From: Paenibacillus amylolyticus
Lineage (GTDB): Bacteria > Bacillota > Bacilli > Paenibacillales > Paenibacillaceae
Assembly: GCF_001570725.1 (NCBI RefSeq)
Contig: NZ_BCNV01000001.1
Location: 682,001-746,000 of the forward strand
Length of the DNA stretch: 64,000 bases
Reading direction: 5' to 3'
Position numbers and translations under genes: made by a program
In this document: positions 35,408-44,163 of the stretch, piece by piece
How positions within the stretch are numbered: position 1 is the first letter of the stretch
How the letters are laid out: every line of letters begins with the position of its first letter
The notes under the pieces: generated by a model
What the model was told of the DNA's origin: nothing
Database searches by the model: none
What the model saw: the letters and a program-made list of their open reading frames with translations, nothing else

Positions 35408-36361
35408 GTGGAAGTACTGCGAATTTCACCGCGGGGATATTGTTACGGCGTTGTGGATGCGATGGTGCTCGCGCGTCAAGCGGCACGCAATCTGGATTTA
35501 CCACGACCTATTTATATATTGGGTATGATTGTGCATAACCAACATGTGACGGATTCCTTTGAGGATGAAGGTATTATTACATTGGATGGTCCGAACCGGA
35601 TGGATATTTTGAGTCAAGTGGAGAGTGGCACGATTATTTTCACAGCTCATGGTGTTTCTCCAGAAGTGCGCAAGCTAGCACGGGACAAAGGGTTGACGAC
35701 AGTGGATGCAACATGCCCTGATGTCACCAAGACCCATGATCTCATTCGGGAGAAGACGGCAGAAGGTTATCAGATCATCTATATCGGCAAAAAGAACCAT
35801 CCTGAACCAGAAGGTGCTGTAGGTGTTGCACCAGATCTTGTTCATCTGATCGAAAAGGAAGAAGAGATTGATGAACTGAACGTACCTGCAGGCAAAATTC
35901 TGATCACGAATCAGACCACAATGAGTCAATGGGACATCAAGCATATTATGAGTCGTCTGCTGGAGAAGTTTCCGGGTGCAGAGATTCATAATGAAATCTG
36001 CTTGGCGACTCAAGTGCGTCAGGAAGCTGTCGCTGAACAGGCGGGGCAGTCTGATCTGGTTATTGTTGTAGGTGATCCTCGCAGCAATAACTCTAACCGT
36101 CTGGCACAAGTGTCGGAGGAGATCGCGGGGGTTACGGCCTATCGTGTATCCGATGTGGCAGAGATTCAGCAAGAATGGCTTAAAGGTGTAAATAAGGTGG
36201 CCGTTACTTCGGGTGCTTCAACACCAACACCGATTACGAAGGAAGTCATCCTTTATCTGGAGCAGTATGAACATGATAAGCCGGAGACGTGGGAAATTAA
36301 GCGTACCGTGAACATGAGTAAACTGCTGCCACCAGTTAGAGAAAAAACACGTACCCCGTAG
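35408..36361 (+). CDS. ispH: 4-hydroxy-3-methylbut-2-enyl diphosphate reductase
   Basis: GTG 35408 gives 317 residues, near the family length; the longer frame from 35279 overlaps the kinase gene. The three 4Fe-4S cysteines are in [20 protein letters not shown] and [11 protein letters not shown]; catalytic and diphosphate-binding residues appear in [20 protein letters not shown] and [13 protein letters not shown]. It performs the last step of the MEP isoprenoid pathway. RBS is weak (AAGCGGGTGG). Terminator follows. Confidence 0.96.
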   Translation: MEVLRISPRGYCYGVVDAMVLARQAARNLDLPRPIYILGMIVHNQHVTDSFEDEGIITLDGPNRMDILSQVESGTIIFTAHGVSPEVRKLARDKGLTTVDATCPDVTKTHDLIREKTAEGYQIIYIGKKNHPEPEGAVGVAPDLVHLIEKEEEIDELNVPAGKILITNQTTMSQWDIKHIMSRLLEKFPGAEIHNEICLATQVRQEAVAEQAGQSDLVIVVGDPRSNNSNRLAQVSEEIAGVTAYRVSDVAEIQQEWLKGVNKVAVTSGASTPTPITKEVILYLEQYEHDKPETWEIKRTVNMSKLLPPVREKTRTP

Positions 36362-36405
36362 GGCAAGGGCATGTAAGTGAAGATCAAAAGTTATAAATGA
36401 ATTGA

Positions 36406-36458
36406 GAAGAACCCTGTTACGCAGAACCGAATTCGGAGCCTGCGGAGCAGGGTTCTTT
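36406..36458 (+). terminator. Terminator after ispH
   Basis: AGAACCCTG/CAGGGTTCT with inner pairing (CGCAG/CTGCG), then TTTGTG. The T run is short. Confidence 0.7.
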
Positions 36459-36634
36459 GTGTATATGGATAAGGAATGCGTACCTTGACGCAATAGGAGA
36501 ACTATGGTATATTTACTTTAACGGATAAAAGCTTAAAAGCGAACAAGCGTTTAAGCGCGACAGAGTTTTCGGATTTAATCAGACGCACGTTAAGAAATTA
36601 TTGTGCTCTCATACAAGGAAGGATGGGAATTAAT

Positions 36635-37699
36635 ATGATCGTTATTGCAGGCAAGGCTACTCCGGAGGAACAGATTCAGGATATCGTTGCAGTTATTGAA
36701 AAAGAAGGGCTTCAGGTGCACATCTCTCGCGGAGAGGATCGTACTATTATCGGTTTGATTGGCAAAGTTGAACCTAAAATGCAGGAGCATCTTCGCCAAA
36801 TGAAAGGTGTCGAGAATGTCGTGAAAATCTCGAAGTCCTACAAATTGGCAAGCCGTGACTTCCACCCTGAAGATACGGTGATCTCCATCAAAGGTGTAGA
36901 TATCGGCGGGAAAGAACTTGTTGTCATGGGTGGACCATGTGCGGTTGAATCCGCTGCGCAGATTGATGAGATTGCCGGGCTTGTGAAAGCTGCTGGTGGG
37001 CAAGTGCTGCGTGGAGGTGCATTTAAGCCGCGTACAGGTCCTTACAGCTTCCAGGGAACAGGTGTAGAGGGATTGATCATGATGGCAGAAGCAGGCAAGA
37101 AACATGACCTACTGACTATTACAGAAGTTATGACACCCGAGTATGTGGATATTTGTGCCGAGTACGCAGATATTCTGCAAGTAGGCACACGTAACATGCA
37201 GAACTTTGACCTGCTCCGCAAATTGGGCGAGTGTGGCAAACCGGTATTGTTGAAACGTGGCTTCAGTGCGACATACGATGAATTGTTGAATGCGGCTGAA
37301 TACATTCTTGCGGGTGGTAACCCGAATGTCATGCTGTGTGAGCGCGGTATTCGTACGTTTGAATCCTACACACGGAATACGCTTGATCTGTCCGCGATCC
37401 CTGTTCTGCAGTCTCTGAGCCATTTGCCGGTTATTTCAGACCCGAGCCATGGTACTGGGCGCCGTGAACTGGTGGAACCAATGACGAAAGCTTCTGTGGC
37501 TGCAGGTGCCAATGGTCTGATCATTGAGATGCATACCGATCCGGATAACTCCATGACAGGAGATGGTGTGCAGTCCTTGTTCCCTGACCAATTCGCCAAC
37601 CTGCTGCAGGATCTGGAGAAATTGGCACCAATCGTGGGTAAATCATTCAGCACAGCCAAACAACCGGCAGAATTTTTCCCGGCACGTGTAGGCGTGTAA
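36635..37699 (+). CDS. aroF: 3-deoxy-7-phosphoheptulonate synthase (DAHP synthase, type I-beta)
   Basis: ATG 36635 gives 354 residues; ATG 36623 abuts the RBS AAGGAAGG. An N-terminal ferredoxin-like regulatory domain (1-70: MIVIAGKATPEEQIQDIVAVIEKEGLQ) precedes the KDO8P/DAHP synthase barrel: VVMGGPCAVES, LRGGAFKPRTGPYSFQG, QVGTRNMQNFDLL, SDPSHGTGRRELV. It condenses PEP with erythrose-4-phosphate to open the shikimate pathway; the N-terminal domain gives feedback control. No chorismate mutase fusion is seen. Terminator follows. Confidence 0.96.
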   Translation: MIVIAGKATPEEQIQDIVAVIEKEGLQVHISRGEDRTIIGLIGKVEPKMQEHLRQMKGVENVVKISKSYKLASRDFHPEDTVISIKGVDIGGKELVVMGGPCAVESAAQIDEIAGLVKAAGGQVLRGGAFKPRTGPYSFQGTGVEGLIMMAEAGKKHDLLTITEVMTPEYVDICAEYADILQVGTRNMQNFDLLRKLGECGKPVLLKRGFSATYDELLNAAEYILAGGNPNVMLCERGIRTFESYTRNTLDLSAIPVLQSLSHLPVISDPSHGTGRRELVEPMTKASVAAGANGLIIEMHTDPDNSMTGDGVQSLFPDQFANLLQDLEKLAPIVGKSFSTAKQPAEFFPARVGV

Positions 37700-37732
37700 T
37701 AAGAATTTTATAGTCAAGGTCTGGATCATCAT

Positions 37733-37791
37733 CCGGGCATCTCCTCTGGTCTCGTTCATTGCAACGGAATCAGATAGATGCTCGGTTTTTT
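37733..37791 (+). terminator. Terminator after the DAHP synthase gene
   Basis: CCGGGCATCT pairs with AGATGCTCGG (one mismatch), with an inner CTGGTCTCGTT/AACGGAATCAG stem, then T6. Confidence 0.75.
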
Positions 37792-37958
37792 GCATATTTT
37801 GCAGTTTTGAACGTATTTATTAATCAATAGTGATAAGAAACATTTATGATGTGAAGTTTTTTCCATGATTTAGGTTAAAATAGGGGTCGCTTTACCGCAT
37901 TAAACCAGTTAAATGTATATAAAAATAGTTGTTATATGAATTTTTGTTATTTATAAAG

Positions 37959-37975
37959 TGTGAGTATAGCTAACA
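37959..37975. promoter_or_regulatory. GlnR/TnrA-type box
   Basis: TGTGA-gtatagc-TAACA fits the consensus TGTNA-N7-TNACA exactly. It lies 138 nt before the glnA start and about 30 nt upstream of the promoter at 38004. A second weak promoter (TTGTTA 37944, TATAGC 37965) would overlap it directly. Confidence 0.7.
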
Positions 37976-38003
37976 TCCCTTCAAAAAATACCTTACATAA
38001 GTA

Positions 38004-38033
38004 TTGACGATGTCATGTTTTGAAATTTATAAT
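38004..38033 (+). promoter_or_regulatory. Sigma-A promoter of glnA
   Basis: TTGACG (38004) and TATAAT (38028) with 18-nt spacing. The dyad TGTCAT (38011) / ATGACG (38032) spans spacer and -10 and may be an operator. Confidence 0.75.
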
Positions 38034-38112
38034 GACGACAGAAAAAAATTCGAATTTAGACATTTTCTTAGTGGGGTTGTTTAATGTTCGGAATATTTGG
38101 GAGGACGAATAC

Positions 38113-39537
38113 ATGTCGGTTGAAAACGTATTGAAATCAATTCAAGAGAACAACATCGAGTGGGTAGATTTTCGTTTTGTAGATTTAGCTGGTCGTGCAC
38201 ATCACATCTCGTTGCCAGCTTCGGCTGTTGATGCAGACACGTTCGTAAATGGAGTAGCTTTTGACGGTTCTTCTATCCAAGGTTTCCGCGGAATTGAAGA
38301 GTCCGATATGGTTATGATGCCAGATCCTGAAGCGACTTATGTCGATCCGTTCACAGCACACCCTACATTGAATGTTATGTGTGATATCTTCACTCCGGAT
38401 GGCGAGCGTTATGAGCGTGACCCACGTAGTATCGCTGTTAAAGCAGAAGCTTATTTGCAAGAGAGCGGTGTAGGTACAGCAGCATTCTTCGCACCTGAAT
38501 CCGAGTTCTTCATCTTCGACGATGTACGTTATGAGAGCGGCACGAACAGCTCTTCCTACTTCGTAGATTCCGAAGAAGCTTCATGGAACACGAACCGCAA
38601 AGAAGAAGGCGGAAACCTGGGCTTCAAAGTTCGCACTAAAGGTGGATATGTTCCAGTAGCGCCAGTGGATACACAACAAGATATTCGTAGCGAAATGTGT
38701 CGTCTTTTGGAAGAAGCAGGCCTGTCGATCGAGCGTCATCACCATGAAGTGGCGACAGCGGGTCAAGCCGAAATCAACTTCCGTTTTGATACACTGAAGA
38801 AAACAGCAGATAACCTGCTTGCATACAAATACATCGTGCACAACACTGCACGTCAATATGGTAAAGTAGCAACATTCATGCCAAAACCATTGTTCGGTGA
38901 TAATGGTAGCGGAATGCACGTTCACCAATCCATCTTCGATGGCGATTCCCCATTGTTCTATGACAAAGCGGGATATGCTAACCTGAGTGAAATGGCTTTG
39001 CACTACATCGGAGGTATCCTGTACCATGCTCCGGCCCTGATCGCTTTGACTAACCCTAGTACCAACTCGTTCAAACGTCTCGTACCTGGTTACGAAGCAC
39101 CAGTAAACCTGGTTTACTCCAAAGGTAACCGTTCCGCAGCAGTTCGTATTCCGGTTGCAGCGGTTACACCTAAAGGTTGTCGTATCGAGTTCCGTACACC
39201 TGACTCCACAGCTAACCCATACTTGGCATTCTCCGCAATGTTGATGGCTGGTCTGGATGGAATCAAACGTAAAATCAACCCAACTGAGCTTGGATATGGT
39301 CCGCTCGACAAAAACATCTATGACCTGTCTGATGCAGATAAAGAAAACATCCGCAGTGTGCCAGCTTCCCTCGAAGAAGCGCTTGATGCATTGGCAGCTG
39401 ATAACGAGTTCTTGACTGAAGGCGGCGTATTCACGAAAGAATTCATTGAAAACTACATCAACCTCAAACGTGATGAAGCGAAAGCAGTAGCGATCCGCAT
39501 TCATCCGCACGAGTACAGCCTCTACTTCGACTGCTAA
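38113..39537 (+). CDS. glnA: Glutamine synthetase, type I-beta
   Basis: ATG 38113 (GGGAGGA upstream) gives 474 residues, longer than the 444-residue GSI-alpha of bacilli. Sequence follows the enterobacterial/beta type: FDGSSIQGFRGIEESDM, FFAPESEFFIFDDV, HHHEVATAGQAEINFRF, FMPKPLFGDNGSGMHVHQS, RLVPGYEAPVN. Tyr403 in KNIYDLSDADKEN matches the adenylylation site region of E. coli GS. It makes glutamine from glutamate, ammonia and ATP. Firmicutes normally rely on GSI-alpha with GlnR and lack an adenylyltransferase, so this is probably an additional enzyme. A GlnR/TnrA box is upstream. Confidence 0.95.
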   Translation: MSVENVLKSIQENNIEWVDFRFVDLAGRAHHISLPASAVDADTFVNGVAFDGSSIQGFRGIEESDMVMMPDPEATYVDPFTAHPTLNVMCDIFTPDGERYERDPRSIAVKAEAYLQESGVGTAAFFAPESEFFIFDDVRYESGTNSSSYFVDSEEASWNTNRKEEGGNLGFKVRTKGGYVPVAPVDTQQDIRSEMCRLLEEAGLSIERHHHEVATAGQAEINFRFDTLKKTADNLLAYKYIVHNTARQYGKVATFMPKPLFGDNGSGMHVHQSIFDGDSPLFYDKAGYANLSEMALHYIGGILYHAPALIALTNPSTNSFKRLVPGYEAPVNLVYSKGNRSAAVRIPVAAVTPKGCRIEFRTPDSTANPYLAFSAMLMAGLDGIKRKINPTELGYGPLDKNIYDLSDADKENIRSVPASLEEALDALAADNEFLTEGGVFTKEFIENYINLKRDEAKAVAIRIHPHEYSLYFDC

Positions 39538-39573
39538 TCAGTCGAGGTCGGAACAGATCTTGTTCCAACCTAA

Positions 39574-39604
39574 AGCCTCCGGGACACGCTCTCGGAGGCT
39601 TTTC
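39574..39604 (+). terminator. Terminator after glnA
   Basis: AAGCCTCCG/CGGAGGCTT with T4. Confidence 0.82.
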
Positions 39605-39776
39605 CTTGAATTAAACAATGTAGCGCTTTAACTTTGCAGGGTGATAAAGGAATTTGATGGCCTGAATTCAACACTTCAGTGCATATTGCCCTTGAAGCAG
39701 ATAGAGAATACTGATATCATAGCGATAATATTCACTTAATATGTCAGAGTTACGGATGGAAAGGGCGGGGGATTTT

Positions 39777-40865
39777 GTGACAAAAAGAGCGTATAACTTT
39801 AATGCAGGACCTGCGGCGTTACCACTTGAGGTACTGGAGCGTGCACAGGCGGAATTTGTAGATTTTCGTAATACAGGCATGTCGATTATGGAGATGTCTC
39901 ACCGTGGAGCGGTGTACGAGTCTGTACATAATGAAGCTCAGGAGCGTTTGTTGTCGCTTCTAGGCAATCCAAAAGGATACAAGGTTCTCTTTCTGCAGGG
40001 TGGTGCAAGCACTCAGTTCGCGATGCTGCCCATGAACCTGCTCGGAGCAGGACAGACAGCAAGTTACTTAATGACTGGCAGCTGGGCCAAGAAGGCTCTG
40101 TCTGAGGCGAAGCTGATCGGCGAGACACATGTTGCTGCATCTTCGGAAGCAGAGAAGTTCATGAAATTGCCGGATGTTTCGAATCTGAGTCTGCCTGAAC
40201 GTACGGCTTATGTGCATTTGACTTCCAACGAAACGATTGAAGGTACGCAATTCAAATCATTCCCGGATACCGGTTCAGTACCTCTGATTGCGGACATGTC
40301 GAGTGATATTTTCTGTAAACCATTCGATCTCAATCAATTCGGCATGATCTACGCAGGTGCACAGAAGAACCTGGGTCCATCTGGAATTACGGTTGTGATT
40401 GCTCGTGAGGAACTGGTGAGTGAATCGCCTAAAACGATTCCAACCATGCTTCGTTACAGCACGCATGTAGACAACAACTCCCTATACAATACGCCACCTT
40501 CCTTCTCGGTATATATGGTGAATGAAGTATTGAAATGGATTGAAGAACAGGGCGGACTGGCTGGTATTGAGCAAAAAAATACGAAAAAAGCGGAATTGCT
40601 CTATAACACGATCGATTCTTCCGGTGATTTCTACCGTGGTTGTGTGGAAGCAGAAGATCGTTCCCTCATGAATGTAACCTTCCGTCTTGCTTCTGAGGAA
40701 CTGGAGAAGAAGTTCATTAAGGCATCGGAAGAAGAAGGATTCGTAGGTCTGAAAGGACATCGCAGTGTGGGTGGTCTCCGTGCCTCCATTTACAATGCTG
40801 CTCCTTATGAGAGTGTTAAGGCACTGACAGACTTCATGAGCCACTTCCAGAAGACAAATGGATAA
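39777..40865 (+). CDS. serC: Phosphoserine aminotransferase
   Basis: GTG 39777 (RBS AAGGGCGGGGG) starts TKRAYNFNAGPAALP, the typical N-terminus; the frame from 39741 is rejected. 362 residues. LFLQGGASTQFAMLPMNL and the PLP lysine in MIYAGAQKNLGPSGITVV are diagnostic, with KGHRSVGGLRASIYNA near the end. It converts 3-phosphohydroxypyruvate and glutamate to phosphoserine for serine and, indirectly, B6 synthesis. Single gene with terminator. Confidence 0.97.
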   Translation: MTKRAYNFNAGPAALPLEVLERAQAEFVDFRNTGMSIMEMSHRGAVYESVHNEAQERLLSLLGNPKGYKVLFLQGGASTQFAMLPMNLLGAGQTASYLMTGSWAKKALSEAKLIGETHVAASSEAEKFMKLPDVSNLSLPERTAYVHLTSNETIEGTQFKSFPDTGSVPLIADMSSDIFCKPFDLNQFGMIYAGAQKNLGPSGITVVIAREELVSESPKTIPTMLRYSTHVDNNSLYNTPPSFSVYMVNEVLKWIEEQGGLAGIEQKNTKKAELLYNTIDSSGDFYRGCVEAEDRSLMNVTFRLASEELEKKFIKASEEEGFVGLKGHRSVGGLRASIYNAAPYESVKALTDFMSHFQKTNG

Positions 40866-40919
40866 TTAAGTATAGGTACGGTGTCATGGACCTTCGTGTC
40901 TAATCCTGTGCCTTACCAG

Positions 40920-40955
40920 AGCCTTCCACATTGACGTGTGGAGGGCTTTTCTTTA
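40920..40955 (+). terminator. Terminator after serC
   Basis: GCCTTCCACA-TTGACG-TGTGGAGGGC then TTTTCTTT. Confidence 0.85.
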
Positions 40956-41004
40956 AGATTAGAGGGTTGTCGTCAACATGAAATGAAAAGGAGATTGAAC
41001 ACAT

Positions 41005-41472
41005 ATGGCTTTACACATCGTTCTGGTTGAACCAGAAATTCCGGCGAACACAGGCAATATTTCGCGTACTTGTGCGGCGACCGGCACCCATCTGCATCTC
41101 GTGCGTCCACTTGGATTTCGAACAGATGATGCTACATTGAAACGGGCAGGGCTGGATTATTGGCATGCCGTTCATATTGAATACCACGACTCATTCGAAG
41201 AGGTTCAGGAGAAGTACTCGGAAGGTCGTTTCTTCTACGCAACTACGAAGGCCAAGAATCGATATAGTGATTTTAAATTTCAAGATGGGGATTTCCTTGT
41301 CTTTGGTAAAGAGACTAAAGGCCTGCCGCCTGAATTAATTGCTGCGAATCCCGACACATGTATGAAAATGCCAATGACTGGTGACGTTAGATCATTAAAT
41401 CTGTCCAATTCGGCAGCAATTATTGTGTATGAAGCATTGCGCCAGCTTAATTTTCCGGGGTTAGAGGGTTAA
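41005..41472 (+). CDS. trmL: tRNA (cytidine/uridine-34-2'-O)-methyltransferase TrmL
   Basis: 155 residues of the SPOUT class, the minimal TrmL/CspR form. Conserved blocks are VLVEPEIPANTGNISRTCAATG (motif 1), LVFGKETKGLPPELI and MPMTGDVRSLNLSNSAAIIVYEALRQL, which make the knotted SAM site. It methylates the 2'-O of the wobble nucleotide in tRNA-Leu isoacceptors. AAAAGGAGA precedes ATG 41005. Confidence 0.96.
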   Translation: MALHIVLVEPEIPANTGNISRTCAATGTHLHLVRPLGFRTDDATLKRAGLDYWHAVHIEYHDSFEEVQEKYSEGRFFYATTKAKNRYSDFKFQDGDFLVFGKETKGLPPELIAANPDTCMKMPMTGDVRSLNLSNSAAIIVYEALRQLNFPGLEG

Positions 41473-41554
41473 ATTCGGGTTATTAATGACGGCTAGAATT
41501 CGGTAAAAAAACATTTTTCAAAAAAAAGGACAAAAAATGTTTATTTCCAGCAGG

Positions 41555-41566
41555 ATTCGACAAAAT
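41555..41566 (-). promoter_or_regulatory. Consensus Spo0A (0A) box
   Basis: On the minus strand this reads ATTTTGTCGAAT, matching the 0A box core TGTCGAA. It overlaps the -35 region of the AbrB-like gene. A poorer relative (TTTTTTGTCC) lies at about 41528-41537 on the same strand. Confidence 0.6.
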
Positions 41567-41583
41567 GTTGGCGAATCTATAAA
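41556..41583 (+). promoter_or_regulatory. Candidate promoter of the AbrB-like gene
   Basis: TTCGAC (41556) and TATAAA (41578), 16-nt spacing. The inverted repeat GTACAAATGTAC at 41588-41599 lies just downstream. Confidence 0.5.
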
Positions 41584-41639
41584 CATAGTACAAATGTACC
41601 TAGAAATTTAGAGTAAGATAGGAGAGGTGTGCCGTAGCT

Positions 41640-41894
41640 ATGAAGCCAGCTGGAGTAGTTCGCAAAGTTGACCAATTAGGTAGGATCGTATTGCCTAAAT
41701 CTTTGCGTAAAAGGTATCAAATGAATGAGGGAGATCCTGTAGAGATCTTAGTACAAGGGGACCATATTATCTTGGAGAGATATCGTCCAAAATGTATTTT
41801 CTGCGGATCCATCGAGGAAGTCAACGAGTTCAAAGAGCGTTACATATGCGCACAATGTTTAGATGAAATGACTCAGCTTCCACAGCACGGGTAA
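41640..41894 (+). CDS. AbrB-family regulator with C-terminal zinc-ribbon-like motif
   Basis: 84 residues. Positions 1-50 (KPAGVVRKVDQLGRIVLPKSLRKRY...EGDPVEILVQGDHIILERYRP) match the AbrB swapped-hairpin DNA-binding domain, including the basic surface residues. Instead of the AbrB C-terminal multimerisation domain it has Cys52-x2-Cys55 and Cys70-x2-Cys73, spaced like a zinc ribbon. It probably represses post-exponential genes as a dimer. RBS AGGAGAGGTG. The upstream 0A box suggests Spo0A control, as for abrB in B. subtilis. Confidence 0.88.
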   Translation: MKPAGVVRKVDQLGRIVLPKSLRKRYQMNEGDPVEILVQGDHIILERYRPKCIFCGSIEEVNEFKERYICAQCLDEMTQLPQHG

Positions 41895-41900
41895 GAAATA

Positions 41901-41938
41901 ACGTCATGGGGTCCATTGACCCCGTGGCGTTTTTTTTT
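41901..41938 (+). terminator. Terminator after the AbrB-like gene
   Basis: CATGGGGTC-CATT-GACCCCGTG with flanking ACG/CGT pairs and T8 or more. Confidence 0.9.
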
Positions 41939-41997
41939 GTATTTTTATTATTCAGCCGAGGGTACGTTTCCAAATGAATAAAAGGAAAATACGTAAA

Positions 41998-42915
41998 CTA
42001 AGGTTGGATGCAAGTAGGTAAAACCTTATCCCATACGGCATCCAGGATGCCTTGTATATTGTCCTCTTCACTGTTAATACATATGACAGCTTCCCTTGAG
42101 GGAAGGATGATGCACAACTGACCATAGGCGCCATCAGCGCGGTAAGCATCGTGGGAACACATCCAGAACTGATATCCGTAACCTTTTCCCCAATCACCGT
42201 CTCCAGTCGTTTCGATCTGCTGGGAAGTAGCCTCTCTAATCCAATCCGCAGGTACAAGCTGTGTGCCTTCCCAGAGGCCCTTCTGCAGCAGTAATTGTCC
42301 AAATCGACTTAGCTCCTCATTGCTTATCCAAAGACCAGCACAACCGAGTGTTACCCCCAGTGGAGAGGTTTCCCACTCTACATCATGTATGCCAAGCGGC
42401 TCAAATAACCGTGGAGTCAGGTAATCTTTCACGGTTTGGCCGGTAGCAGCCTGCAGCATGGCCGAGATCATAAACGTATCGCCACTGCTGTATGTAAATT
42501 GTTCTCCAGGCATCCGGTCCAGAGGTAGAGACATGTAATGTTTCACCCAATCCTTCTCGGTCAATGAAGCACGTTCATCCGCCCAAAGAGGCGGCGAGTC
42601 ATGGCCTGAAGACATTCGGAGAAGATCACGTAACTTCAGTTCCCGCGGCGAGGGGAGATGGTCCTGCGCAATGGGGACATGATTATAGGTGAAATAATCA
42701 CCAAGTGTGGCATCCAGATGTATCAGACCTTCTTCAAGCGCAAGTCCAACGGCCATACAGGTGAAGGATTTGCTGATGGAATGTTGTACCCGGCGCTGAT
42801 CTGTATCCCGGTCCCAATGGGCAAGCAGGTGTCCTTTTTGTAATATGCGAATGGAGATAACATTCAATTGTTGCTCGGTAATCGCTTGGATGAAGCCTTG
42901 GAGTTTCTCAGACAT
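41998..42915 (-). CDS. Serine hydrolase, beta-lactamase/PBP-like
   Basis: ATG 42915 is preferred (TTAGGGAGG upstream); the longer frame to 42987 has no RBS. 305 residues. The catalytic S-x-x-K is in QHSISKSFTCMAVGL; the Tyr motif is YSSGD (Y-x-S/N); LRDLLRMSSGHDSPP is typical of family S12 / class C beta-lactamase-related proteins. No signal peptide is seen, so it is probably cytoplasmic and more likely an esterase or peptidase than a resistance enzyme. GAAACGTTTC at 42962-42971 lies in its promoter region. Confidence 0.88.
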   Translation of the reverse strand: MSEKLQGFIQAITEQQLNVISIRILQKGHLLAHWDRDTDQRRVQHSISKSFTCMAVGLALEEGLIHLDATLGDYFTYNHVPIAQDHLPSPRELKLRDLLRMSSGHDSPPLWADERASLTEKDWVKHYMSLPLDRMPGEQFTYSSGDTFMISAMLQAATGQTVKDYLTPRLFEPLGIHDVEWETSPLGVTLGCAGLWISNEELSRFGQLLLQKGLWEGTQLVPADWIREATSQQIETTGDGDWGKGYGYQFWMCSHDAYRADGAYGQLCIILPSREAVICINSEEDNIQGILDAVWDKVLPTCIQP

Positions 42916-42961
42916 ATTAACCTCCCTAATATCAGGTGAAACCTGAGTAAAATCGGTTGGT

Positions 42962-42971
42962 GAAACGTTTC
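42962..42971. promoter_or_regulatory. 10-bp palindrome upstream of the serine hydrolase
   Basis: GAAACGTTTC, 47-56 nt upstream of ATG 42915. It resembles LacI-family operators; it is not a standard cre because one base is missing between the halves. Confidence 0.3.
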
Positions 42972-43149
42972 CGTAATTCGATTGCAAAATCAGAACCCAT
43001 GTTAGTATAAAGCTGGTTTGATGTCAATTAAAGTTGTAATAGTACTGACTAAAATTTCATTTTTTCGCAATAATAGTGTCTTTGGGCGCAAATTCAGACT
43101 TAAAATAGCATGTTTTCGAGAAAATAACGCGAAATTTGTAAAAAGGTTA

Positions 43150-43179
43150 TTGACAGGATTTACTCATCGGGCTTATGAT
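43150..43179 (+). promoter_or_regulatory. Sigma-A promoter of the sugar-uptake operon
   Basis: TTGACA (43150) and TATGAT (43174), 18-nt spacing, a near-consensus promoter. Transcription would start around 43186, inside operator 1. The leader of about 200 nt runs to the esterase gene at 43388. Confidence 0.75.
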
Positions 43180-43185
43180 TTATTC

Positions 43186-43209
43186 GAAACGATTCGAAGA
43201 AATCGCTTC
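43186..43209. promoter_or_regulatory. LacI-type operator 1
   Basis: GAAACGATT-cgaaga-AATCGCTTC (one mismatch between halves). It begins 7 nt after the -10, an ideal repressor position. Confidence 0.65.
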
Positions 43210-43262
43210 CACATTAAAAGTGTTGTAATGAAGTCCATGTGGATCAACGTTGGTTATGTTTT

Positions 43263-43286
43263 GAAACGATTCGAGAAAATCGTTTC
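43263..43286. promoter_or_regulatory. LacI-type operator 2
   Basis: GAAACGATT-cgagaa-AATCGTTTC, a perfect 9-6-9 palindrome, centred 77 bp after operator 1. Two sites at this spacing could allow looping or a roadblock by the LacI protein encoded at 50034. Confidence 0.7.
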
Positions 43287-43387
43287 GATAACCCATCGTA
43301 TTACAAGGGAATCTACAACAGCCTGCAATCCAACGCCAGTGAAACGAATGAGTAAAGACAGCAGGCGATGATGAGAGGGGTTACATT

Positions 43388-44152
43388 ATGGCACATATAA
43401 CGATCGAAACTGGGTCGCCAACCTTATGCATGAATACGAGCATACATGTTGTGTCCAGTGACTCCGGAGAGACTTCAGGCGGTACACTATATCTGTTGCA
43501 CGGGGCAGGCGATAATGCGAGTACCTGGCAGCGGTTAACCACAATTGAGATGTATGCAGCCCAATACGGCTGTACCGTCATTATGCCAGAAGCGAATCGA
43601 AGCTATTACACCGATATGGAATACGGCCTGAATTACTTCCACTACATCACTCAGGAGTTACCTGAAGTATGCAAGCGTCTACTCAATCTGAATCCTGATC
43701 CGGAGAAAACGTACATTGCCGGTTTATCGATGGGTGGATATGGTGCACTGAAATGTGGGCTAACTTATCCAGAGCGATATCGCAAAGTAGTGTCTTTATC
43801 CGGCGTTACGGATATCCAGACACGCCTTCATGATCCCCATATGCCAGCGACCATGATCAAGGAAATGAAAGCGGTTTTTGGAGAACGGTTACAGGTAAAA
43901 GCCGATCAGGATATTTACAAACTGTCAGCCAAGCTGCTGGAACAGGGTGCACCTTTACCGGATATCCTCAGTTGCTGCGGCGACAGTGACCCCTTCGTTG
44001 AGATGAATCGCGATTTTGCGAAATACATGCAGGGGACGGCCTTTGATTTTCGGTATGTGGAGACGCCGGGGGCTCATGAATGGAGATTTTGGGAGCACCA
44101 CCTTAGAACGATGTTTGATTTTCTGTACAACGACAAGACCACAGTAGAGTGA
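43388..44152 (+). CDS. Esterase (alpha/beta hydrolase, EstA/esterase-D type)
   Basis: 254 residues, no signal peptide. The triad is visible: Ser114 in GLSMGGYGA, Asp199/Asp201 in CGDSDPF, and His230 in GAHEWRFW; the oxyanion region is LLHGAGDNASTW. It resembles tributyrin esterase EstA and carbohydrate esterases that remove acetyl or feruloyl groups. As first gene of the sugar operon it may deacylate imported oligosaccharides. Its stop overlaps the 44149 region, and the permease RBS lies at its end. Confidence 0.88.
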   Translation: MAHITIETGSPTLCMNTSIHVVSSDSGETSGGTLYLLHGAGDNASTWQRLTTIEMYAAQYGCTVIMPEANRSYYTDMEYGLNYFHYITQELPEVCKRLLNLNPDPEKTYIAGLSMGGYGALKCGLTYPERYRKVVSLSGVTDIQTRLHDPHMPATMIKEMKAVFGERLQVKADQDIYKLSAKLLEQGAPLPDILSCCGDSDPFVEMNRDFAKYMQGTAFDFRYVETPGAHEWRFWEHHLRTMFDFLYNDKTTVE

Positions 44153-44163
44153 GGAGATGCAAT

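Noticed and set aside
38581-39510. 309-codon open frame on the minus strand
   Set aside because: Antisense of glnA, caused by codon bias in a highly expressed gene.
42962-42971. A catabolite-responsive element
   Set aside because: GAAACGTTTC lacks the central spacing base of cre; kept only as a LacI-type palindrome.
43018-43371. 117-codon plus-strand frame before the esterase
   Set aside because: It spans the promoter and both operators; composition is basic and non-protein-like, with no RBS.
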